Positions 9,101-12,726 of a stretch of 12,726 nt of DNA are shown here, piece after piece; the stretch's first letter is position 1, and every line of letters begins with the position of its first letter. Below the pieces are notes generated by a model. That model saw only the letters and a list, made by a program, of their open reading frames with translations, was not told where the DNA came from and searched no databases. Source of the stretch: CAYINU01 sp964364855 (GTDB taxonomy: Bacteria; Margulisbacteria; Marinamargulisbacteria; CAYINU01); NCBI GenBank assembly GCA_964364855.1, contig CAYINU010000060.1, positions 1-12,726 on the forward strand, read 5' to 3'. A program made the translations under genes and the position numbers.

Positions 9101-9543
9101 ACCGCACCGATATATCCATTGGCTTCGGCAAGATTCTGTTTGCCCAACCGCTCTCTTATATATTCATATAAAGCAGGGGAAAAGAGAGACGCCTGAAAAG
9201 ACAGAACAAAGGTGAGTCCAAATGCAACCCAGAATTTCCCCGTGGCGTAAGAAAGCAAAATCATGAATGCAATAACCACAGAGGCAACCATGTTCCATCG
9301 GATGATCCGACGTGCCGAAAATTTCGTTGAAAGGTAACTGGAAGGCCAATAAGCCAACACAAATGGAAAAATAACCAGTAGACTGAGCACAGCGATCAAC
9401 ATAGCCTGCGCAGGCCCATTGAGATATTTGAAAACAAGGTTCTGGATCAATACCTTATGGCCAAGGTCAATGAAAGTATTGATAAAAACCAGCACCAATA
9501 ATCGCTTAAGCCCTTTTATTTCCCAGATCGACTTAACTTCCAT
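6130..9543 (-). CDS. aas: LplT-Aas fusion: lysophospholipid flippase, PlsC acyltransferase and acyl-ACP/CoA synthetase
   Basis: 1137-residue protein with three modules. Residues 1 to about 410 are an MFS transporter with about 12 hydrophobic helices, like LplT, which flips lysophospholipids inward. Residues about 415-600 are a PlsC/LPLAT acyltransferase with the catalytic NHVTLIDW (H-x4-D, 443-450) and FPEG (512-515). Residues about 615-1137 are an AMP-forming acyl synthetase with FSSGSESVPKG (781-791), YGATE (922-926), WYRTGD (1013-1018), RYSRFAKIGGE (1033-1043) and the C-terminal GKTDY (1120-1124, catalytic Lys1121). In E. coli LplT and Aas are separate neighbouring proteins that reacylate 2-acyl-glycerophosphoethanolamine; three-part fusions of this kind occur elsewhere. 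All catalytic motifs look intact. ATG 9543 follows AAAGGA about six bases upstream. It is convergent with the ynbAB cluster and separately transcribed, yet functionally close to it: inner-membrane phospholipid repair or remodelling. Confidence 0.93.
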   Translation of the reverse strand: MEVKSIWEIKGLKRLLVLVFINTFIDLGHKVLIQNLVFKYLNGPAQAMLIAVLSLLVIFPFVLAYWPSSYLSTKFSARRIIRWNMVASVVIAFMILLSYATGKFWVAFGLTFVLSFQASLFSPALYEYIRERLGKQNLAEANGYIGAVTLVAAMLAIFLFSVSLESRTGKLSTISSSLQGIVDFGGVLVLLSVLQAATAIFLPRPDHSTSLLSSYAENPVKVVKRSEIIWLSTVGLGLFWGINHVVMANIGAYLKEAAAVNNAAAVQCLLALGGLGIVVGSFFAGRMSRNYIEIGHIPITVLTMASCIFLFPAFYSLPAVAIFFFLFGLAGGFFIVPLNALIQFNAGEGGVSTVTAASNLVQNLVITVALLTTTVLSFGQVRPTVIFHLLFGVAVICLIYVLWKLPYSFSRFLMMKLFARRYKILVEGIDHLPSEGGALLVGNHVTLIDWAILQSACPRPIRFVAHRKGLDNWFFAIFLRLNRAILISSGQAKAPIQKITDCLNQGELVAIFPEGHWTRTGQLSEFQRGFELAVKNTPAPIIPFYIHGLWGSTLSHAPKQNREAQHIKRFRDVYVFFGESLPNSSTALEVKKAVEKLAIHTWKAYAQHLKSLQFTFLEMAKKCRSRTAVIDYDNKSYSFGKLLCISLSIASQFNKKTTVNRRVGILLPPSFAGIAANLAVWIHKGVSINFNYTLSQQGLAQCVEQADPSCIITSRRFVEKLRGKGMDVSIVLEKTQLLYLEDLVSDKMHFLRAWLLTLLPNFILRWHIRSGGITETAAILFSSGSESVPKGVELTHQNILCNIKQVSMIVGMQETDVMVNALPLFHAFGLTVSSMMPLFSGLPVICCPDPTDTYGIAKMIARHKGTILPGTSSFLRLYVRNHKIHPALMKTIRFAVAGAEKLSEDVRQQLKDRFNIVVYEGYGATETSPVASINLPDEVVDESGRIQIGNKQRTVGLALPGCMFRIVDPETEAELANGCSGHVLIGGVQVMKGYLNNAEKTRAALFEQDGVTWYRTGDKGFLDQDEFLTIEDRYSRFAKIGGEMVSLAKVEQECLALFSGSDVAALTAADPKKGEMILLLYAGPLESEAVRRAILESDLSPLMKPRHIVRVDCIPKLASGKTDYLSARGLCHMVLPL

Positions 9544-9574
9544 CTATATCCTTTGTTACCGTACGAGCATAGGT

Positions 9575-9593
9575 GGCCCAGTCACGATGGGCC
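9575..9593. repeat. inverted repeat in the leader of the LplT-Aas gene
   Basis: GGCCCA (9575-9580), a 7-base loop and TGGGCC (9588-9593). On the plus strand it is followed by TTCTTTC, like a weak terminator, though no plus-strand gene leads into it. On the minus strand it lies about 30-50 bases upstream of the LplT-Aas start, within the likely 5' leader. Its function is unknown. Confidence 0.45.
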
Positions 9594-9787
9594 TTCTTTC
9601 TCATCCTCATCCGTTTTGTCCGTTCTGATTCCACTGCCTTCTGCTCTCTAAAAATCAGGATGTCACCCCACTTTATTAAACGTTATGGTTTTGTGTCAAT
9701 ATGAGGCTTTTGACGGGGTTGGGCCAGCTGCAATGGCTCACGTCGTCGAGTGGCGAGTGACGACTGCGTTACTGTTCCGTGCCGTAG

Positions 9788-9858
9788 CTCGCATACTACC
9801 TCCTCTTAAGTTGCCTCCTCTGCAAGGTGAGCGGACGGTCACGCAAGGAGGATGCGAG
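9788..9858. repeat. long two-part hairpin
   Basis: CTCGCAT (9788-9794) pairs perfectly with ATGCGAG (9852-9858). Inside it CCTCCT (9799-9804) pairs with AGGAGG (9846-9851), leaving a 4-base bulge (ACTA) on one side and a 41-base apical region. Thirteen pairs in two adjacent perfect segments suggest a real secondary structure, either in an RNA or in a small mobile or repeat element. Neighbouring smaller hairpins at 9742-9764 and 9914-9939 support the same view. Confidence 0.5.
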
Positions 9859-9973
9859 GTGCAGGACACAATTGCTTTCATCGGAGATCAAGGTCCGAGG
9901 ATGACAAAAAGGAGGCACTCAGTGCCGGCACGCCTGCCGAAGGGAGCATCAGGCTAGCTGGGCAAAAAGTCGG

Positions 9974-10284
9974 GTGCTATACTCAAATCGCTGTGAAAAA
10001 CTTCGTCTGTATTTAGATGCGTCGGTCATCGGCGGTTGCCTGGACAAGGAATTTGATTGCGATTCCCTTAAGCTCCTTCATGAAATTCGGCAGGGGGAGC
10101 ATATTGCGATTATCTCTTCTGTTACAGTAGCCGAAATCATGTTGCCAAAGCCGATATCTTGCTTAGCTGGAACTTCAAGCATATCGTGAACGTCAGAAAG
10201 ATTATGCACTTTAACTCTGTCAATTTGTCCCAAGGTTACCCCTTGCTTGATATTCGAAATCCCTCGGAGGTGATTCATGAGTAA
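9974..10284 (+). pseudogene. PIN-domain (VapC-like) toxin, internally deleted
   Basis: Two halves of one PIN-domain protein lie in different frames. The first (9974 to about 10145) reads LRLYLDASVIGG, with the first catalytic Asp (residue 15 from GTG 9974), then SSVTVAEIM with the second acidic residue (Glu54). The second half (about 10145-10284) reads DILLSWNFKHIVN and ends IRNPSEVIHE, as is typical of this VapC-like family C-terminus. The middle, including the N-D-A-x-H-I-A segment with the third catalytic Asp, is missing, and the frame shifts at the junction near 10140-10150. A deletion whose length is 1 modulo 3 explains both facts. PIN proteins are Mg-dependent ribonucleases, usually toxins of toxin-antitoxin pairs; this one should be dead. 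The native start was possibly the GTG near 9992, which reads MKN in a shifted frame, so a further one-base loss is possible. The stop overlaps the following small ORF. Confidence 0.78.
10266..10270 (+). promoter_or_regulatory. Shine-Dalgarno of the small partner ORF
   Basis: GGAGG lies six bases before ATG 10277, inside the 3' end of the PIN pseudogene. A site this strong supports 10277 as a real start and the overlapping two-gene arrangement. Confidence 0.65.
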
Positions 10285-10456
10285 AAATACGTCCATAAAT
10301 GCGGTAAAACTTCAACGCGATATCCGAAATGCTTTTTTTGATGAAAACCCTCGGCAAGATGTTGCAGAACTTGCGCGCCGCTTGGAAAAAATGGCGCTCT
10401 CCAATAAAAAATGGAGCGCATTCTTTAAATCAAGGCAAACCCTTAGGGCTACCTAA
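10277..10456 (+). CDS. small putative antitoxin, partner of the PIN relic (59 aa)
   Basis: 59-codon ORF beginning MSKNTSINAVKLQRDIRNAF with a strong GGAGG site. It overlaps the PIN pseudogene stop by 8 bases, as expected for a coupled toxin-antitoxin pair. The N-A-V-K-x-x-R-x-I-R pattern resembles small proteins encoded directly after VapC-like PIN genes (for example ones starting F-x-A-V-x-F-M-R-x-x-R), which I take from memory. The protein is helical, basic and has no membrane segment. After about residue 50 the sequence may be non-native, because it runs straight into the remnant of a lipase gene on the other strand. If expressed it would be an orphan, since its toxin has lost its core. 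It is too short to be in most automatic gene calls. Confidence 0.55.
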   Translation: MSKNTSINAVKLQRDIRNAFFDENPRQDVAELARRLEKMALSNKKWSAFFKSRQTLRAT

Positions 10457-10533
10457 CTCCCCTCCGCCGCCAACTCATTACTGTAGATATATAGCCGCGC
10501 CGCCCTGTTTCCCACACGGTGGATGAAAAGGAC
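10453..10533 (-). pseudogene. remnant of a second lipase copy
   Basis: Read on the minus strand from 10533, 26 codons give VLFIHRVGN followed by AARLYIYSNELAA and then a TAG stop. The truncated hydrolase at the left of the window has FILITHSMGN and the same AARLYIYSNELAA (about 697-760). The DNA is also clearly similar (both contain TTACTGTAGATATATA). The catalytic Ser of the HSMG motif is Arg here, so the piece is a dead fragment of a paralogous gene. It ends against the 3' end of the small antitoxin ORF on one side and of the DUF6973-like gene on the other. Confidence 0.75.
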
Positions 10534-10539
10534 CCTTTC

Positions 10540-11203
10540 TTACCCCAAGTTATTCCCCACCACCCCATCCGAGCGCGACTTCGGGATGGCCAGGTTGTTC
10601 ATTTGGGCCAGGGTATAGCCCGGGTATTGCCCCGTTTCGATGGCATGCACAAACGCCTCGCGGTCCATATTATCCCCCGTCACCGTGNNNNNNNNNNGTG
10701 TCCAAATACGTTTCGTTACGCCCCGTTTCTTCTTCTTGCAGAACAACCACTGACTTTTCACGGTCCATCTCGCGCTGGCTGATGTCACCCTCGTATCGTC
10801 GTGGATCATTTAAGTCGATGACGAGTTCTCCTTTTTTGAGGGACTGGTGAATTTTCCGGAGGAGCTCCTCTTTATTCCGCACTACTTTTCCGTACTTGCG
10901 ACCCACTGCATTGTTCCAGTAGTCCATGTTGCGTGATTCCCAAGACCGGTTGGTGCTGCTGCCATTGCCGCCCATGAGTTCTTGAAAATCCCCCAAGACC
11001 CTTGCAGTGAATATGCTGAATTCTTGAACATATCTTCCGCTCACATAGGCATGCCTGAAAGCATCTACGTCGTTATCCGCAAACCCTGGAAGACTGTGAT
11101 CGATTTCGCCAGATTTATTTCTCGGCAAGCGACGAATGTTAGCGTCGAAATAACCGTAGCTCTCTTTCTCAGCCTCTCGAATAAGCGTCAATATGTTACT
11201 CAC
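10540..11203 (-). CDS. DUF6973-like protein, interrupted by an assembly gap
   Basis: GTG 11203 follows an excellent AAGGAGG, which decides the start. The first 168 residues contain DAFRHAY (47-53), GDFQE (71-75) and NMDYWNNAVGRKYG (92-105). This His/Asp/Asn-rich arrangement is that of the DUF6973 type, often seen at the C-termini of polymorphic toxins and secreted proteins. I recognise it from memory and know no proven activity. After the N run (10688-10697) a different frame continues plausibly, with VTGDNMDREAFVHAI and later PGYTLAQMNNLAIPKS, to TAA 10540-10542. The gap length is unknown, so the frame change may be an artefact and I treat this as one gene of about 220 residues. It overlaps the upstream small membrane-protein gene by 8 bases; together they could be an effector with a membrane partner or immunity protein, which is inference. 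Confidence 0.62.
10688..10697. other. assembly gap (10 N)
   Basis: Ten undetermined bases inside the DUF6973-like gene. A run of exactly ten is a common scaffold placeholder, so the true length is unknown and adjacency of the two sides rests on scaffolding. Confidence 0.98.
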
Positions 11204-11546
11204 TTTTCCTCCTTATTTGGACAACCAAGCAACCCATAGCTGCCATACTCACAGCTACCCCCAGAGCATATGGCAGAAGCGGCTTGCTGATCACTAAATA
11301 GACATAGATCAGCCCGATCAGTAACGCAGATAGGCCCACCAACCATCTCCGCACGCCCTTAAACTCTACTGTGGCGAGTACCATGGGCACGTGGGGCAAG
11401 AGACCAAATAACACAGCCACCACGTACTGTTTGGCGGGCAGCGGCCCGCCTTCCACTGCCTCAGAAAACGACCCATATAGATAGGCCCACCAGACCGCCA
11501 GATATGCCGCGCCCACTCGTACGCCCCAGCGCAACAAAAAATTCAT
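11196..11546 (-). CDS. small four-helix membrane protein (116 aa)
   Basis: An upstream TTG (11561) is in frame, but GAGG six bases before ATG 11546 makes the ATG the better start. The protein has about four hydrophobic segments (near residues 7-25, 39-59, 67-85 and 90-110), short basic loops, and ends in QIRRKSE. I recognise no family. Its TAA (11196-11198) lies 8 bases inside the start of the DUF6973-like gene, and the Shine-Dalgarno of that gene is within its last codons, so the two are co-translated. Possible roles are an immunity protein, a holin-like exporter or a membrane anchor for its partner; nothing in the sequence chooses between them. Confidence 0.6.
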   Translation of the reverse strand: MNFLLRWGVRVGAAYLAVWWAYLYGSFSEAVEGGPLPAKQYVVAVLFGLLPHVPMVLATVEFKGVRRWLVGLSALLIGLIYVYLVISKPLLPYALGVAVSMAAMGCLVVQIRRKSE

Positions 11547-11611
11547 CCAACACCTCAACAAAAGATATTTCGAAAAATATACGTTATTAATATCACGGAG
11601 AATAATTCTTT

Positions 11612-11627
11612 TTTACGAATTCGTAAA
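11612..11627. promoter_or_regulatory. perfect 16-bp palindrome, candidate operator
   Basis: TTTACGAATTCGTAAA is a perfect palindrome in the AT-rich space between the divergent membrane protein/DUF6973 pair (start 11546, minus) and the Fic pseudogene (start 11774, plus). Its position about 65 bases upstream of the minus-strand start is typical for an operator bound by a dimeric repressor. No regulator gene is visible in the window. Confidence 0.45.
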
Positions 11628-11773
11628 TGAGCTTGCATCTCCCACAGCATGAATCTTCTGCCAACTTGATCTTAGGGGAATGCGGAGATGGCAGGTTCGC
11701 GGGAGGGCAGTGGCGCCGACTTGCTCTGGGGTTCATCTATAAGCTGATTTGCAATATACTTAATTCTTCATTC

Positions 11774-12305
11774 ATGACGTTTCGATATCGCACCAACGAC
11801 CCATATACCAACGCGGCTGGCATATTGGCTAATAAACTGGGGATGACCGACGAACACCAGCTTCAAGAAAAAGAAACCGAGTTGCTGGTAGCCGTATCAG
11901 ATCGCCTTTTTTCGCTTATTCCAGACACCCATCGCTTTGGCCAAAATGATGTTTCCCTCATCCATCACGTCTGGTTAAAGCCCCTTTTCAGCTGGGCTGG
12001 CAAATATCGGACAGTGGATATCTCTTCCGAAGGCATTCGGTGGTGTCACGCAAAATATATTGAGTCCGAAATGCGAAAAGCGCATGCCCTTCTTCAGGAT
12101 TGGACACCCTTTTCCCCCGCAATACCTTGGTCATCTATGATCGAGAAATTGGCTCGCATTCACGGTGATCTCATCCTGATCCATTTCCCTTACTTTAAAC
12201 GATCACCGTTTCCGAAAAAAATATTACGCTGCCATCCGACATCTATGGCTTTCGGGGAACTACGACAAACTCATTTCTATCTTTAGCAGCCTTGTACCCG
12301 CTTAG
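11774..12305 (+). pseudogene. Fic-domain protein, catalytic core deleted and frameshifted
   Basis: ATG 11774 opens a Fic/DOC-like protein. It has NKLGMTD, the hydrophobic stretch leading to LFSWAGKYRTVDISSEG, a CHAKYI-x-x-EM helix, and LARIHGDLILIH, where the catalytic motif HPFREGNGR should begin. Instead the frame runs on through unrelated residues to a stop at 12286. In the frame ending at TAG 12303-12305 the Fic C-terminus reappears: SLTLNDHRFRKKYYAAIRH, then GNYDKLISIF. So the H-P-F-x-x-G-N-G-R loop and following helix are gone, by a deletion of roughly 75-80 bases whose length is 2 modulo 3, with the junction near 12190. Fic enzymes AMPylate or otherwise modify target proteins; this copy cannot. 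An in-frame ATG at 11627 exists, but the 49 residues before 11774 are not Fic-like. Confidence 0.82.
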
Positions 12306-12475
12306 ACCGATTTGGAATTTGTGGAATCCTTGCTTTTTACACGAAGCTTTTTCGCCTTGTCATAATATCTTTTTGCAATAGCCGACATCCCCTCTTCCAA
12401 AGAGGTACTAAACGCAACAGAACCATACACCAGTGCAAGTTGTTCATGTCGGGGTTTTGCAAGATAAAATTTCAT
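12302..12475 (-). CDS. unknown small protein (57 aa)
   Basis: A 57-codon ORF starts MKFYLAKPRHEQLA and continues VYGSVAFSTSLEEG and a lysine-rich helix to V57. ATG 12475 follows directly on GGGGG, a possible though close ribosome site, and TATAAT lies just before that (about 12482-12487, minus strand). The TAA (12302-12304) is interlocked with the TAG of the Fic pseudogene (12303-12305) in one TTAG, so the two end tail to tail. Amino acid composition is protein-like, unlike chance ORFs nearby, but I do not recognise a family. It could be a small regulator or an addiction-module component; this is not established. Confidence 0.45.
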   Translation of the reverse strand: MKFYLAKPRHEQLALVYGSVAFSTSLEEGMSAIAKRYYDKAKKLRVKSKDSTNSKSV

Positions 12476-12726
12476 CCCCCTATTATATCGGCTTCAAGTC
12501 CCACCCACAACCGTACTCGTGCCGCCCTCTGCTCCGCTCAAAATGCCCTTCATGGGCTTCGCCCAGCCGGGCAGCCTTGACCCGACGTGCCATTGGGCAC
12601 CTCGAGTCTACGGTTCCGTCGCTATGCTCCTCACACATAGCGCCACTATGCTCCGCGTTTTGTGCTCACACCAGAACACCCTGACGCCATTCTGAGACGG
12701 CCTTTGGGATTTATGAGAGGGGTTCT
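12476..12726. repeat. GC-rich, hairpin-rich segment at the window edge
   Basis: Non-coding to my reading. Hairpins include TGGGC-TTC-GCCCA (12553-12565), GTGCC-ATTG-GGCAC (12587-12600) and GCTATG-9 bases-CATAGC (12621-12641). The 9-base string CTATGCTCC occurs twice (12622-12630 and 12646-12654). The density of short stable stems suggests part of a repeat element, an intron or a structured RNA running out of the window. The same kind of DNA lies at 9700-9960, at the other border of the degraded block. Confidence 0.45.

Larger units (their letters stand above)
9544..9973. other. non-coding, hairpin-rich GC-rich region
   Basis: About 430 bases without a credible gene. The first ~115 hold the leader of the minus-strand LplT-Aas gene. 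From about 9700 to 9960 the DNA becomes GC-rich and dense in inverted repeats, described separately. Open frames here have unusual composition, lack ribosome binding sites and resemble no family, so I treat the stretch as a non-coding repeat or relic. It marks the border between the lipid locus and the degraded accessory block. Confidence 0.5.

Noticed and set aside
9685..9957. 90-codon plus-strand ORF
   Set aside because: It lies across dense hairpins, lacks a ribosome site and its composition (Arg/Pro/Gly-rich, no domain) looks like chance reading of GC-rich DNA.
10329..10526. 65-codon plus-strand ORF
   Set aside because: It is a shifted-frame shadow of the 59-codon ORF at 10277-10456 continuing into the lipase remnant, without its own ribosome site.
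11627..11773. N-terminal extension of the Fic frame from ATG 11627
   Set aside because: The 49 residues are not Fic-like, the ATG overlaps the end of the palindrome, and family members start near the MTFRYR region.
12433..12684. 83-codon plus-strand ORF rich in Ser, Pro, Cys and Arg
   Set aside because: It crosses the hairpin-rich segment and the opposite-strand 57-codon ORF, and its composition is typical of non-coding GC-rich repeats.
1..12726. CRISPR array, tRNA, rRNA or replication origin
   Set aside because: No regularly spaced repeats, cloverleaf sequence, rRNA segment or iteron cluster was seen on either strand.

Overview
The window is bacterial: densely packed protein genes with Shine-Dalgarno sequences and ATG, GTG or TTG starts. 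The best-recognised genes, relatives of E. coli YnbA and YnbB and an LplT-Aas fusion, suggest a proteobacterium, probably a gammaproteobacterium. There is no 16S or tRNA gene to confirm this, and I cannot place it further. A 10-base run of N near 10688 shows that this is a draft scaffold.

Layout. (1) Bases 21-893, minus strand: a 5'-truncated alpha/beta-hydrolase (lipase-like) gene that begins just before its catalytic Ser. (2) Bases 1061-6038, plus strand: a tight five-gene cluster. It holds a CapK/PaaK-like adenylate-forming enzyme, a small VTT/YqaA-like membrane protein, a second CapK/PaaK-like enzyme, a YnbA-type CDP-alcohol phosphatidyltransferase and a YnbB-type CdsA homologue. Junctions overlap by 4, 8 and 11 bases, with one 9-base gap. 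(3) Bases 6130-9543, minus strand and convergent with the cluster: a 1137-residue fusion of an LplT-like flippase, a PlsC-type acyltransferase and an acyl-ACP/acyl-CoA synthetase. (4) Bases 9544-9973: non-coding, GC-rich and hairpin-rich DNA. (5) Bases 9974-12475: an accessory block of decaying and small genes. It holds a PIN-domain toxin pseudogene with an intact small partner ORF, an 81-base remnant of a second lipase copy, a DUF6973-like gene crossing the assembly gap, a small membrane protein, a Fic pseudogene that has lost its catalytic core, and a 57-codon unknown ORF. (6) Bases 12476-12726: GC-rich, hairpin-rich DNA to the window edge.

How the genes fit together. Regions 2 and 3 look like one lipid-modification locus. 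A CTP-dependent activation enzyme and a headgroup transferase (YnbB, YnbA), two acid-activating ligases, a small membrane protein and a lysophospholipid transport/reacylation enzyme sit side by side. E. coli ynbAB are uncharacterised as far as I know, and the combination with two CapK-like ligases is the most interesting system here; its product is inference. Region 5 looks like a graveyard of toxin and effector modules, where internal deletions have removed catalytic segments while the flanks stay readable.
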